Assembly (NCBI RefSeq): GCF_038433155.1
Contig: NZ_JBCDMW010000028.1
Location: 9,237 to 73,236 of the forward strand
Direction of reading: 5' to 3'
DNA length: 64,000 bases
Origin: Luteococcus sp038433155
Lineage (GTDB): Bacteria > Actinomycetota > Actinomycetes > Propionibacteriales > Propionibacteriaceae
In this document: piece after piece, positions 1 to 8,754 of the stretch
Layout of the letters: the number at the start of each line of letters is the position of its first letter
Numbering within the stretch: position 1 is the first letter of the stretch
Position numbers and translations under genes: made by a program
Notes under the pieces: model-generated
Told to the model about the DNA's origin: nothing
Database searches by the model: none
The model's input: the letters and a program-made list of their open reading frames with translations, nothing else

Positions 1-751
1 TCACGGTGACCAGGTCCTCGTCGACGGCGAAGTCCACGGCACCGGGATCGGTCTCGCTGGTGCGGCTGCGCAGCCAGCAGTCGGCCACCCGGGCGGGGCG
101 GGGCAGGTCGGACCGGCCCCGGTCATGCTCCTCATCCAGCGCCAGCAACTTCCCGTCGAGCGCGCGGACGGCCAGGTCCCCGTCGACGAAGGCCAGCATC
201 TGGCGCGACGGCAGCCCAAGAGCGGTGCTGGCAAAGCGGTGCCCACCCAGATGAGTGGCCTCCCAGACCCGGCCGGGGAAACGCCCCGCCAGCTCCCGGG
301 CCAGTGGTGCTCCCTTGACGGCACAACACACGTCCCGCTTGCCATTGGTGCAGACCAGCAGCACGGGTTCGCAGGCTTCCAGGGGCGACGGGGGAGTGGG
401 CGATTCGGCGACCTCACCCCACAGCTCCAACAGCCCCACCAGCTCCTCCGGCGACTCCAGCACCGTCGACGCCAGCCACGGAGCCGACGCCGGGCCTGCG
501 CCCACCAGCACCCGTCGCGGACCCTGCTCGTCGGGGTGGGAGAGCGGGTCGCGCACCAGCAACAGCCGCCCCCCGGCCAGCGCGATGGTGCGCTCCAGCA
601 GCGATCCCAGGTCCGCGTCCAGCCGGGACTGGGTGAAGGCCTTGGCGCCCCACGGGCCCGGCTGCTCCAACGCCACCCAGAAGTTCGCGTCGGGGGCGGT
701 CCCGAAGGCGGGTACCCGTGCGGCGAGGAATCCGTCGGAGCAGGAAGTCAT
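1..751 (-). CDS. Sucrase/ferredoxin-like protein, 3' end cut by window edge
   Basis: About 250 codons are open from the ATG at 751 to the window edge with no stop, so the C-terminus is missing. The protein begins with a short Cys-Ser segment followed by a GTA motif. It carries CTNGKRDVCC around residues 134-143 and THLGGHRFA around 166-174. These are hallmarks of the actinobacterial sucrase/ferredoxin-like family, which has a thioredoxin-like ferredoxin fold. The Cys pair and the His motif probably bind an Fe-S cluster; this is family knowledge and cannot be seen directly. No physiological partner is evident. It is transcribed the same way as pstB, but a strong terminator and a repeat lie between them, so it is probably a separate unit. 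The family is well supported; the function is not. Confidence 0.8.
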   Translation of the reverse strand, partial: MTSCSDGFLAARVPAFGTAPDANFWVALEQPGPWGAKAFTQSRLDADLGSLLERTIALAGGRLLLVRDPLSHPDEQGPRRVLVGAGPASAPWLASTVLESPEELVGLLELWGEVAESPTPPSPLEACEPVLLVCTNGKRDVCCAVKGAPLARELAGRFPGRVWEATHLGGHRFASTALGLPSRQMLAFVDGDLAVRALDGKLLALDEEHDRGRSDLPRPARVADCWLRSRTSETDPGAVDFAVDEDLVTV

Positions 752-822
752 GCCCTCCACCCTATGCGGCCCAATCATCTGCAGTGGGGGCTTGGTCATG
801 GTACTGAGGTTCGTTGTCGGGG

Positions 823-920
823 CCGGAGCCTCGCGGCGCGGTTCCGCGAGGAGACGCGAGCGAGCGAGCGAGTCGACGAGACGCAGCGCCAGAGGCTGCC
901 GGCCCGGCGGCGGGCCGACC
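823..920. repeat. Dispersed ~95-bp repeat, copy 1
   Basis: This stretch is nearly identical to 31902-31998. Both copies share a GC-rich core with an iterated GCGAGCGAG run and a GGCGGCGGGCCGACC tail. Copy 1 lies between the start of the sucrase/ferredoxin-like gene and the pstB terminator. No reading frame in it looks coding. Confidence 0.75.
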
Positions 921-938
921 GTGGAACTGCGGCTCAGG

Positions 939-965
939 GCCTCGACAAGCTCGGCCGCCGTGGTT
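939..965. repeat. Short intergenic repeat of the CTCGACAAGCTCGGCCGCCG type
   Basis: The motif reads GGCCTCGACAAGCTCGGCCG and then CCGTGGTT. Related copies occur at 45803-45831 and 58584-58610, with half-copies at 45763-45780 and 45900-45922. All lie between genes. Confidence 0.65.
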
Positions 966-1028
966 CGGTTCCTGGTCCCGCTTGGGGATCGTGGTTGGGT
1001 CAGGCTCGGGGATCTGGCTGAACATGAC

Positions 1029-1059
1029 GGTGCCCCCGCGGGAATCCCGCGGGGGCACC
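1029..1059 (-). terminator. Terminator of the pst operon
   Basis: A perfect 14-bp stem, GGTGCCCCCGCGGG and its complement, encloses a 3-nt loop 35 bp past the pstB stop. No clear T-run follows, as is common in this GC-rich window. Confidence 0.8.
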
Positions 1060-1094
1060 GGTGTGGCGACGTGGCTTGCGCCAACGTTGGGGGA

Positions 1095-1871
1095 TCAGCC
1101 GAAGCGGCCGGTGATGTAGTCCTCGGTGGCCTTCTCGTCGGGGTTGGAGAAGATCTTCTCCGTCGCGCCGATCTCCACCAGCTGACCCGGCTTGCCGGTG
1201 GCGGCCAGGTTGAAGAAGGCAGTCTGGTCGGACACGCGGGCGGCCTGCTGCATGTTGTGGGTCACGATGACGACGGTGAACTTCTCCTTCAGCTCCTGGA
1301 TCAGGTCCTCGATCGCCAGGGTGGAGATGGGGTCCAGGGCGGAGCAGGGCTCGTCCATCAGCAGCACCTCGGGCTCGACCGCGATGGCGCGGGCGATGCA
1401 CAGCCGCTGCTGCTGGCCGCCGGAGAGGCCGACACCGGCCTTGTCCAGACGGTCCTTGACCTCATTCCACAGGTTGGCGCCCTTCAGCGAGCGCTCCACC
1501 ACCTCGTCGAGCTTCGACTTGTTGTTGACACCGTTCAGGCGCAGGCCGGCGGCGACATTGTCGTAGATGCTCATCGACGGGAAGGGGTTGGGCCGCTGGA
1601 AGACCATGCCCACCAGACGACGCACGGCCACCGGGTCCACCCCGTCGCCGTACAGGTTGACGCCGTCCAGCAGCACCTCACCGGTGCAGGAGGCGCCGGG
1701 GATCACCTCGTGCATGCGGTTCAGGGTGCGCAGCACGGTGGACTTGCCACAGCCCGAGGGGCCGATGAAGGCGGTGACGGTGCGGGGTTCCACGGTGAAG
1801 GAGACGCTGTCGACCGCGTGGAACTTGCCGTAGTAGATGTTGAGGTCCTTGACCTCGATGCGCTTGGCCAT
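1095..1871 (-). CDS. pstB: Phosphate ABC transporter ATP-binding protein PstB
   Basis: This 258-residue ABC ATPase powers high-affinity phosphate import through PstA and PstC at the inner face of the membrane. Walker A is GPSGCGKST near residue 37, the signature is LSGGQQQR, and Walker B is VLLMDEP. Length and the N-terminal segment match the PstB family closely. The ATG at 1871 follows an AGAAGGAAG ribosome site, 21 nt after the pstA stop, so it belongs to the pstSCAB unit. It is the last gene before a strong hairpin. No phoU follows inside the window. Confidence 0.97.
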   Translation of the reverse strand: MAKRIEVKDLNIYYGKFHAVDSVSFTVEPRTVTAFIGPSGCGKSTVLRTLNRMHEVIPGASCTGEVLLDGVNLYGDGVDPVAVRRLVGMVFQRPNPFPSMSIYDNVAAGLRLNGVNNKSKLDEVVERSLKGANLWNEVKDRLDKAGVGLSGGQQQRLCIARAIAVEPEVLLMDEPCSALDPISTLAIEDLIQELKEKFTVVIVTHNMQQAARVSDQTAFFNLAATGKPGQLVEIGATEKIFSNPDEKATEDYITGRFG

Positions 1872-1892
1872 TGTTGTTCTTCCTTCTCGGGC

Positions 1893-3062
1893 TTACTTCT
1901 CTTGGAGCTTGCCCATGCGGGCGATTGCGCGAGCAATGAGGTTGAGGATCATCACGAGCAGTACCAGGGTCAGGGCCGCGCCCCAGGCGCGAGTCTCACC
2001 GGTGGTGCCCGTCGCAAAGCGACGGTCCTCGTTGATCATGGTCGGCAGCGAGCCCATGTTGGAGGCCAGCGGGCTCCAGTTGGTGCCGGTGGCAAAGGCC
2101 ACCAGGATCAGCAGCGGGGCGGTCTCGCCCATCACGCGGGCCAGGCCCAGCACGATGCCGGTCAGGATGCCGGAGCTGCAGGTGGGGATGACCACCTTGA
2201 GGATCGTCTTCCACTTGGGCACGCCCAGCGCATAGGAGGCCTCGCGCAGGCTGTCAGGCACCAGTTTCAGCATCTCCTCGGTGGAGCGCAGCACGGTGGG
2301 CAGCATCAGCAACACCAGGGCCAGCGACGCGGCGAAGGTGGAGCGACCCATCCCGCCGATGGTGATCACCAGGGAGAAGACGAACAGGGCCGCGACGATG
2401 GAGGGCACACCGGAGAGGATGTCGATGGCGAAGGATACCACCTTGGCGGCCTTCTTGCCCCGGGCATATTCCACCAGCCAGATCGCGCCCAGCACGGCGA
2501 TCGGAACGGCGATCAGGGAGGTGATCAGGCCGATCTCCAGGGTGCCGATGATGGCGTGCTTGGCGCCGCCCACCGAGGAGTTCTGGGTGGCCTGGCCCTC
2601 GTCATTGGTCCACCACTGCAGGCTGAAGTTGCGGGCGGTGCCGGCCTCGGCGCCCTGGGGCTCACCGATCTTGACGGTGTGCGAGACCGCGGTGGGTTCC
2701 TTGCTCTTGCTGATGCCCGAGAGCTTCTCCCCGACGCCGACGTACTTGCCGGATTCGGTGTAGCGGTAGGCCAGCGGCTCGGCCGGGTTGTCACCGCACT
2801 GGGACTGCTCGACGCGGATCCACTTGCTGCCGTCCTTCGTTGCGCAGGTCTTGATGTAGTCCGGCTGCGCGGAGACCAGCGGGGTGATGCCCTTGACGAA
2901 GACGGTGGTGAGGATCCACAGCAGGGGGATGATGGCCAGCAGGCCGGCCAGCCACACGAAGGCGGTGGCGGACTTGTCCATCATCTGTCGCTTGCCGCTG
3001 GGGGTGCGCAGCTGGACGCCGCCCCCCGACGGGGTCTGGGTGTTCTCGACGGCGGTGCTCAT
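1893..3062 (-). CDS. pstA: Phosphate ABC transporter permease PstA with large external insert
   Basis: One of the two membrane subunits of the phosphate importer, 389 residues. The first membrane segment is near residues 33-56, and the usual permease core with five more segments starts near 168. The EAA-type loop reads REASYALGVPKWKT. Between the first two segments lies about 95 residues (roughly 66-160) that most PstA proteins lack; it holds two cysteines and should face outside. The ATG at 3062 overlaps the pstC stop by 4 nt, which implies translational coupling. The family is certain; the role of the insert is unknown. Confidence 0.95.
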   Translation of the reverse strand: MSTAVENTQTPSGGGVQLRTPSGKRQMMDKSATAFVWLAGLLAIIPLLWILTTVFVKGITPLVSAQPDYIKTCATKDGSKWIRVEQSQCGDNPAEPLAYRYTESGKYVGVGEKLSGISKSKEPTAVSHTVKIGEPQGAEAGTARNFSLQWWTNDEGQATQNSSVGGAKHAIIGTLEIGLITSLIAVPIAVLGAIWLVEYARGKKAAKVVSFAIDILSGVPSIVAALFVFSLVITIGGMGRSTFAASLALVLLMLPTVLRSTEEMLKLVPDSLREASYALGVPKWKTILKVVIPTCSSGILTGIVLGLARVMGETAPLLILVAFATGTNWSPLASNMGSLPTMINEDRRFATGTTGETRAWGAALTLVLLVMILNLIARAIARMGKLQEK

Positions 3063-4162
3063 GCCTTGACCTTTCCGGCGTTCGCGAGGGTACGGGCGAT
3101 GGCGTTGACGACGAAGGTCAGCACGAACAGCACCAGGCCGGCGGCGATGTACGCACCGGTCTTGTCCGCGCTGTCCAGCTCACCGGCGCCATTGGCGATC
3201 CGGGCGGCGAAGGTCTCGCCACCGTCGAAGATGCTGAAGCCCAGGTCCTGCACCGTGGACAGGATGATCATCACGGCGACGGTCTCACCGAGCGCGCGGC
3301 CCAGACCCAGCATGGCCGCGGCGGTGACGCCGGAGCGGCCGTAGGGGATCACGGCGGTGCGGATCATCTCGGTCTTGGTGGCTCCCAGCGCCCATGCGGC
3401 CTCGATGTGGTCCCGCGGGGTCTGCGCGAACACGTCGCGGCTGATCGAGGTGACGATCGGCAGGATCATGATCGCGAGCACGGTGGAGGCGGTGAACACG
3501 GTGCCCGGGGAGGGCAGCAGGCCCGGCTTGAAGATCGGGATCCAGCCCAGGATCTTGCTCAGGAATTCGCCCACCGGAACCAGGGTCGGGCCGAGCACCC
3601 GCAGGCCCCACAGGCCGTAGACGACCGACGGCACCGCGGCCAGCAGGTCAACCATGAAGCCGACCGTGTTGGCCAGCTTGCCCTTGGCGTAGTGGGTGAT
3701 CAGCAGGGCGACGCCGATCGCGATCGGCACCGCGATCATCATCGCGATGATCGAGCTGAAGACGGTGGTCCACAGCAGGCCGGCGATGCCGAAGCTGAAG
3801 GCATTGCCCAGGTCCCACGAGTTCGAGGTGAGGAAGTTGGCATTGTTGCGGCCCAGCGCCGGGATGGCCAGCGCCAACAGGAAGACCGCGATGAAGCCGA
3901 CGACGGAGACGATCAGGCCGGCGGACAGGCCGGTGGCACTCTTGAAGGCCAGGTCGGCGCCGCGCTTGACCTGGTCCAGGTGCACCGGGGCGGTCTCGAC
4001 GGCGGTGGTGGCGGCCGCCGGCTTCTGGGAAGCGACAGCGCGACGCACGGTGGGCGTCGGGGCCTCGGCGTGGGGTTCGTGATGGGGTACGAGGTCCGCC
4101 GGCGACTCCGTGGCGTCGATGGGCGGCGCACCTCGGCGAGGTTCATTGCCGGGTGTGGACAT
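3059..4162 (-). CDS. pstC: Phosphate ABC transporter permease PstC
   Basis: Second membrane subunit of the phosphate importer. The preferred start is the ATG at 4162 because AGGGA lies 5 nt upstream. A GTG at 4213 would add 17 residues but has a poorer context. The first ~70 residues are cytoplasmic and rich in Pro, Ala and Glu. Six membrane segments follow, with an EAA-type loop reading IEAAWALGATKTEM. A hairpin separates the gene from pstS, and it overlaps pstA by 4 nt. Confidence 0.95.
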   Translation of the reverse strand: MSTPGNEPRRGAPPIDATESPADLVPHHEPHAEAPTPTVRRAVASQKPAAATTAVETAPVHLDQVKRGADLAFKSATGLSAGLIVSVVGFIAVFLLALAIPALGRNNANFLTSNSWDLGNAFSFGIAGLLWTTVFSSIIAMMIAVPIAIGVALLITHYAKGKLANTVGFMVDLLAAVPSVVYGLWGLRVLGPTLVPVGEFLSKILGWIPIFKPGLLPSPGTVFTASTVLAIMILPIVTSISRDVFAQTPRDHIEAAWALGATKTEMIRTAVIPYGRSGVTAAAMLGLGRALGETVAVMIILSTVQDLGFSIFDGGETFAARIANGAGELDSADKTGAYIAAGLVLFVLTFVVNAIARTLANAGKVKA

Positions 4163-4220
4163 GGGATTCCCTGTTCTCTCGGGCTGGCCGTGCTGGGATT
4201 GTTCGGTCCTCACAGTGACA

Positions 4221-4258
4221 GGGAGTGACCTTCTCGCCTTGGCGAGAAGGCCACTCCC
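4221..4258 (-). terminator. Intra-operon hairpin between pstS and pstC
   Basis: An 18-bp stem with one mismatch and a 2-nt loop lies 34 bp after the pstS stop and 58 bp before the pstC start. It is probably a partial terminator or mRNA stabiliser that keeps PstS in excess over the membrane subunits, as inferred from similar binding-protein operons. Confidence 0.7.
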
Positions 4259-4292
4259 GGATCAACTGCAGGTTGTCACTGCGTGGCGAGGA

Positions 4293-5471
4293 TCAGGCGA
4301 TGGCCTTGATGGCTTCCTGCACCTTGGTCTGCATGCTCTTGGGCAGCGGGCCGTAGCCCTCGTCCTCGAGCTTGCCCTGGGCCTCGTCGGAGGCCATGTA
4401 GGTGAGGTAATCCTTCAGCAGCGCGGTCTTGCCGGCGTCCAGGCCCTTCGAGCAGACGATCTCGTAGGTGACCAGGATGGCCGGGTAGGCGTCGGCCTCC
4501 TTGATGTCGTACTTCAGGCCCAGCTTGAGGTCGTGGCCCTTGCCCTTGATCTCGGCGCCCTCGACGGCCTTGCCGACGGTCTCGGAGTTCAGCTCCACGG
4601 CGCCGCCGCCATTGTCCAGCTTGGCCATGCCCAGGTCATTGGACTGGGCGTAGCTCAGCTCCATGTAGGAGATGGCACCCTTGGTGGACTTCACGGCCTC
4701 GGCAACGCCCGAGGAACCGTCCTTGCCCTCGCCGGCCTTCATCGGCCACTTCTTGCTGGGCTCGGCGGTGAAGGCGGCCGGGGCGGCGGCCTTCAGGTAC
4801 TTGGTGACGTTCTCGGTGGTGCCCGACTCGCCGGAGCGGTAGAAGACGGTGATCTTGTCGCCCGGCAGGGTGGCGTCGGGATTGACCTTCTTGATGGCCT
4901 CGTCGTTCCAGGTGGTGATCTTGCCGGCGAAGATGTTGGACAGGATCTCCGGGGTCAGCACCAGCTCGTCGACGCCCTCCAGGTTGTAGGCGAAGGCGAC
5001 CGGGCCGACGACCATCGGCAGGTTCCAGGCCTCGGCACCACCGCAGCGCTTCTTGGCGGCGTCGGTCTCGATGGTGCCGTCGTCCTTCGGCTTGTCCTTC
5101 AGTGCGGAGTCGGAACCGGCCCAGTCAACCAGCTTGGCGTTGAAGTTGGTGATGCCCTTGCCGGAGCCGGTGGGGTTGTACTCGATGGTGCCCTTGTTGC
5201 CGCACTTGTCCTGGTAGGACCGCTTCAGCGAGTCCATGGCGGTCTTCTGGGCGCTGGAGCCCTCACCCTTCAGGCTGCCAGCGGGGCAGGCCAGCTGGGC
5301 CTCGGCGCCGCCGGGGGCGGCGCTGCCGGCCGCACTGGTGGCCTGGGAAGCGGCGCTGCCGGCCGCGGAGGCGGCGCTGGTGGCGGTCTCCTTGGCGTCG
5401 CCGCCACCGCAGGCGGTGAGGCTCAGGGTGCCGAGGATGGCCACTGCTGCGAACTTGCCGGTGCGATTCAT
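4293..5471 (-). CDS. pstS: Phosphate-binding lipoprotein PstS
   Basis: The extracellular receptor that captures phosphate for PstCAB, 392 residues. The ATG at 5471 is chosen because it begins a classic lipoprotein signal: Asn-Arg-Thr-Gly-Lys, a hydrophobic stretch, then lipobox LTAC with the lipidated Cys at residue 21. The longer frame, upstream to 5630, has no signal logic. An Ala/Ser-rich linker (about residues 30-55) precedes the binding domain, which holds the conserved YRSGESGTTENV segment. It is the first gene of pstSCAB. A PHO-box-like direct repeat lies about 107-128 bp upstream. Confidence 0.95.
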   Translation of the reverse strand: MNRTGKFAAVAILGTLSLTACGGGDAKETATSAASAAGSAASQATSAAGSAAPGGAEAQLACPAGSLKGEGSSAQKTAMDSLKRSYQDKCGNKGTIEYNPTGSGKGITNFNAKLVDWAGSDSALKDKPKDDGTIETDAAKKRCGGAEAWNLPMVVGPVAFAYNLEGVDELVLTPEILSNIFAGKITTWNDEAIKKVNPDATLPGDKITVFYRSGESGTTENVTKYLKAAAPAAFTAEPSKKWPMKAGEGKDGSSGVAEAVKSTKGAISYMELSYAQSNDLGMAKLDNGGGAVELNSETVGKAVEGAEIKGKGHDLKLGLKYDIKEADAYPAILVTYEIVCSKGLDAGKTALLKDYLTYMASDEAQGKLEDEGYGPLPKSMQTKVQEAIKAIA

Positions 5472-5577
5472 CGTCACGTTGTTCCTTGTGTGTGTCGCTC
5501 TCGCGGCAGCTGCCGCGCGGGAAACCGTGTGCTCCCCAGCCGTCAGGTTAGGGAGGGCACGTGTCCTGTTCAGCGCA

Positions 5578-5599
5578 ACTTGGTTAACGGATGATGAAC
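5578..5599 (-). promoter_or_regulatory. PHO-box-like direct repeat upstream of pstS
   Basis: Read on the minus strand, two adjacent 11-nt units, GTTCATCATCC and GTTAACCAAGT, match the streptomycete PhoP repeat pattern (GKTCAYYYRSG) imperfectly. This suggests induction by phosphate limitation. Confidence 0.5.
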
Positions 5600-5639
5600 G
5601 TTGCTCCATTGCCTCGGTATTGCGGGGCATTGCCCCAAG

Positions 5640-6521
5640 TCATGCGGCACATTTGTGGGTTTCGATGGCCATCGGTTCACCGTCGGAATCCAGATGGACC
5701 ACCAGGATCTCCGCCGTCAGCATCGGCGCATCCACGATGCCCAGCCCGGCCCGCATGTCCGGGATCACCGGCCGGTGGCCGCAGACCGCGACGGTGTTGC
5801 CCCGTTCGGCGGTGCGCCGCCGCAGGTCGGCCAGGTAGCGCTCAACCTGCGCCCCGTGGCCCTCGGCCTCCTCCTCGCTGAGCAGGCTGACGCCGGTGAT
5901 GGCCAGCCGGTTGCGTTCCGCATAGGGGGTCAGGGTCTGCAGGCACCGGGTGGAGGTGGAGGAGATCAGGTCACTGGTGCCGTAGGCGCCCATCAGCGCG
6001 CAGATCCGCCGGGCCTGACGGCGCCCCCGGGAGGCCAGCGGTCGCTTGGCGTCGGTCCCCGTCCAGTGTTTGCGCAGCATCGCCTTGCCGTGGCGCACCA
6101 GCAGGATGGTGCCGGCCGACTCCAGCTCCAGCGCCGTGCGGAGAACCGCCACCTCACTGGGATAGCTCATCTTCTGCATGGCCTTGTCCACCGGCATCCA
6201 GACGGCCTTCTCCACCTCCTTGTCCGGGCGTCGGCGACGTTCGGAGTCCACCAGCCCGATCCACCAGCGCACCACCTTGTCCCGCTTGCCCACCGAGTAC
6301 CGGGTGGTGCCCACCGGCAAGCCCAAGTGCACCTTGACGCCGGTCTCCTCATGGACCTCCCGCACGGCGGTGGCGGGAGCGTCCTCGTCGGGCTCCGGCT
6401 TGCCCTTGGGCAGCGACCAGTCCTTGTAGGTGCCCCGACGCACCAGGAGTACCTGACGCTTGTCCGGCGCCCCCCGCAGCACCACGGCCCCCGCCGCGGT
6501 GATCTTGCCCTTGCTACCCAT
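5640..6521 (-). CDS. mutT1: MutT1-like Nudix hydrolase fused to a histidine phosphatase domain
   Basis: A 293-residue protein in two parts. The N-terminal Nudix domain has a perfect Nudix box at residues 40-62, ending REVHEETGV. The C-terminal histidine-phosphatase domain begins with LVRHGKA, His144. Mycobacterial MutT1 has the same layout and sanitises 8-oxo-GTP/dGTP or hydrolyses diadenosine polyphosphates; the activity here is inferred from that. The ATG at 6521 has AAGGA about 10 nt upstream; the frame upstream to 6686 is Arg/Pro-rich and unlikely to be coding. The gene lies next to ppk as in mycobacteria, but a terminator hairpin separates them. Confidence 0.88.
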   Translation of the reverse strand: MGSKGKITAAGAVVLRGAPDKRQVLLVRRGTYKDWSLPKGKPEPDEDAPATAVREVHEETGVKVHLGLPVGTTRYSVGKRDKVVRWWIGLVDSERRRRPDKEVEKAVWMPVDKAMQKMSYPSEVAVLRTALELESAGTILLVRHGKAMLRKHWTGTDAKRPLASRGRRQARRICALMGAYGTSDLISSTSTRCLQTLTPYAERNRLAITGVSLLSEEEAEGHGAQVERYLADLRRRTAERGNTVAVCGHRPVIPDMRAGLGIVDAPMLTAEILVVHLDSDGEPMAIETHKCAA

Positions 6522-6585
6522 GGAGTGTGATTCCTTCGATCTGGTCCGGTGATGCGGTTCCGGAGCCTGCTCCGGATGGGGGAAG

Positions 6586-6618
6586 GACCGGGCACGCCGT
6601 GGGGTGGCGTACCCGGTC
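6586..6618 (-). terminator. Terminator after ppk
   Basis: A 13-bp stem, GACCGGGCACGCC with GGCGTACCCGGTC (one mismatch), lies about 20 bp past the ppk stop and before the mutT1-like gene. Confidence 0.7.
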
Positions 6619-6636
6619 CGGGAGGGGGTTGGGGGG

Positions 6637-8745
6637 TCAGTGGCGACGCTGCGCGGTGTGCTGGATCTCCAGTTCCTGCAGGTCAACCAGCGGTTGGCCG
6701 TACTCGTCGGTGGTGTGCGGGGTCCACTGGGTGTCCACCAGCTGCCAGGAGACGGTGCCCTCGTCGAAGGCGGTGGCGAACATCTGCTCGATCTCGGCGA
6801 TGTGGCGGTGGTTGGTGATCCCCACCATCACCTCCACCCGGCGGTCCAGGTTGCGGTGCATCAGGTCGGCCGAACCGATGCCCACCGTCGGGTTGCCGTC
6901 ATTGGCGAACCAGAAGATCCGCGAGTGCTCCAGGAAACGCCCCAGCACCGAGCGCACCCGGATGTTCTCGCTGAGCCCGGGCACGCCCGGCTTGATGGTG
7001 CAGATGCCACGCACCCACAGGTCCACCGGGACCCCGGCCTGGCTGGCGCGGTAGAGGGCGTCGGTGACGGCCTCGTCCACCAGGGAGTTGACCTTGATCT
7101 TGATCCCGGCGGTCCTCCCGGCCTGCTTGTTGGCAATCTCGTTTTCGATCCGCTCGATCAACCCCTTGCGGATGCTGTGCGGGGCCACCAGCAGTCGTCG
7201 GTAGTTGGTCTCCTGGGTCATCCCGGACAGGTGGTTGAACAACCGCGCGACGTCGTCGGTGATGATCGGGTTGGACGTGAGCAGGCCCATGTCCTCATAC
7301 ATCCGCGCCGTCTTGGGGTTGTAGTTGCCGGTGCCGATGTGGGCATAGCGACGCAGGCCGTCGCCGTCGTCGCGCACCACGAGGCAGAGCTTGCAGTGGG
7401 TCTTGAGGCCCACCATGCCGTAGACCACGTGCACGCCGTACTTCTCCAGCTTGCGGGCCCAGGCGATGTTGTTCTGCTCGTCGAAGCGGGCCTTGATCTC
7501 CACCACGGCCAGCACCTGCTTGCCGGCCAGGGCCGCCTCGATCAGGGCGTCGACAATGGGGGAGTCACCGCTGGTGCGGTACAGGGTCTGCTTGATGGCC
7601 AGCACCTTCGGGTCGGCGGCGGCCTGCTCCAGGAAGCGCTGCACGCTGGTGGCGAAGGAGTCGTAGGGGTGGTGCAGCAGCACCTCGCGCTTCTTCAGCG
7701 CTGCGAACATGTCGGCGGGCTTGGCGGTCTCCACCTCGGCCAGGTCCGGGTGGGTGATGGGCAGGAAGTTGGGGTACTTCAGGTCATCGCGGTCCACGTC
7801 GGCCAGGCTGAACAGGCCGGTCAGGTCCAGCGGGGCGGGCAGCCGGAAGACCTCCTTCTCCTTGACGTCCAGCTCGCTCATCAACAACTCCAGCATGGTG
7901 TCGTCGATGTCGTCCTGCACCTCCAGCCGCACCGGCGGGCGGCCCACCTTGCGGCGCAGCAGCTCCTTCTCCAGGGCGAACAGCAGGTTCTCCGCGTCGT
8001 CCTCCTCCACCTCCAGGTCCTCATTGCGGGTGACCCGGAAGGTGGTGTGCTCCAGCACCTGCATCCCGCTGAAGAGCTGGTCCAGATGCCGGCTGATGAT
8101 CTCCTCCAGCGGCAGGAAGCGGCCCTCACCCAGCTTGATGAAGCGGCTCAGGATGGTGGGCACCTTGACCCGGGCAAACTGGCGCTGGCCGGTGAGCGGG
8201 TTCTTCAGCAGTACGGCCAGGTTGATGCTCAGGCCGCTGATGTAGGGGAAGGGGTGGCTGGGGTCGACGGCCAGCGGGGTGAGCACCGGGAAGATGCGCT
8301 CGCTGAACAGCGTGCGCATCTGGTCCTTCTCCGCGGCGGTCAGCTCGTCCCAGCGCAGGATCACGATTCCGTTGTCCGCCAGCTGCGGCCGCACCTCGTC
8401 GGCGAAGACCCGGGCCTGCTCGGCCACCAGCTCCTGGGCACGGGCCAGGATCGAGTCGTGCAGGTCCCGCGGCATCTGGCCCGTGACGCTGGGCACCGCG
8501 ACGCCGGCGTCGATCCGCCGCTTCAGGCCGGCCACCCGCACCATGAAGAACTCGTCCAGGTTGGAGGAGAAGATGGCCAGGAACTTGGCCCGCTCCAGCA
8601 GCGGGATCCGCAGCTGGTCCTTGGCCAGGTCAAGCACCCGGTTGTTGAAGGCGAGCCAGCTCATCTCCCGGTCCGAGTAGCGGTTCGACGGCAGCTCGGC
8701 CCGACCCTTCGGGGAGTGGTCGGTGAGGTCTTCTGGAGCGTTCAA
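6637..8745 (-). CDS. ppk: Polyphosphate kinase 1
   Basis: A 702-residue enzyme that reversibly polymerises the gamma-phosphate of ATP into polyphosphate. The head region has MSWLAFNNRV near residue 29, as in PPK1. The catalytic half carries HHPYDSF, IKQTLYRTSGDSP and RFDEQNNI, all PPK1 signatures. The start appears to be a TTG at 8745, with AGGAGA 6 nt upstream; the next Met, just before SWLAF, would trim the N-terminal helix. The mshD stop lies 9 nt upstream, so mshD and ppk are probably one transcript. The setting links phosphate uptake (pst) to storage. Confidence 0.96.
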   Translation of the reverse strand: MNAPEDLTDHSPKGRAELPSNRYSDREMSWLAFNNRVLDLAKDQLRIPLLERAKFLAIFSSNLDEFFMVRVAGLKRRIDAGVAVPSVTGQMPRDLHDSILARAQELVAEQARVFADEVRPQLADNGIVILRWDELTAAEKDQMRTLFSERIFPVLTPLAVDPSHPFPYISGLSINLAVLLKNPLTGQRQFARVKVPTILSRFIKLGEGRFLPLEEIISRHLDQLFSGMQVLEHTTFRVTRNEDLEVEEDDAENLLFALEKELLRRKVGRPPVRLEVQDDIDDTMLELLMSELDVKEKEVFRLPAPLDLTGLFSLADVDRDDLKYPNFLPITHPDLAEVETAKPADMFAALKKREVLLHHPYDSFATSVQRFLEQAAADPKVLAIKQTLYRTSGDSPIVDALIEAALAGKQVLAVVEIKARFDEQNNIAWARKLEKYGVHVVYGMVGLKTHCKLCLVVRDDGDGLRRYAHIGTGNYNPKTARMYEDMGLLTSNPIITDDVARLFNHLSGMTQETNYRRLLVAPHSIRKGLIERIENEIANKQAGRTAGIKIKVNSLVDEAVTDALYRASQAGVPVDLWVRGICTIKPGVPGLSENIRVRSVLGRFLEHSRIFWFANDGNPTVGIGSADLMHRNLDRRVEVMVGITNHRHIAEIEQMFATAFDEGTVSWQLVDTQWTPHTTDEYGQPLVDLQELEIQHTAQRRH

Positions 8746-8754
8746 CGGGGTCTC

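Noticed and set aside
255..3344. 1029-codon open frame on the + strand across pstB and pstA
   Set aside because: It is antisense to clear pst genes and is Gly/Asp/His-rich, as expected of a shadow in GC-rich DNA.
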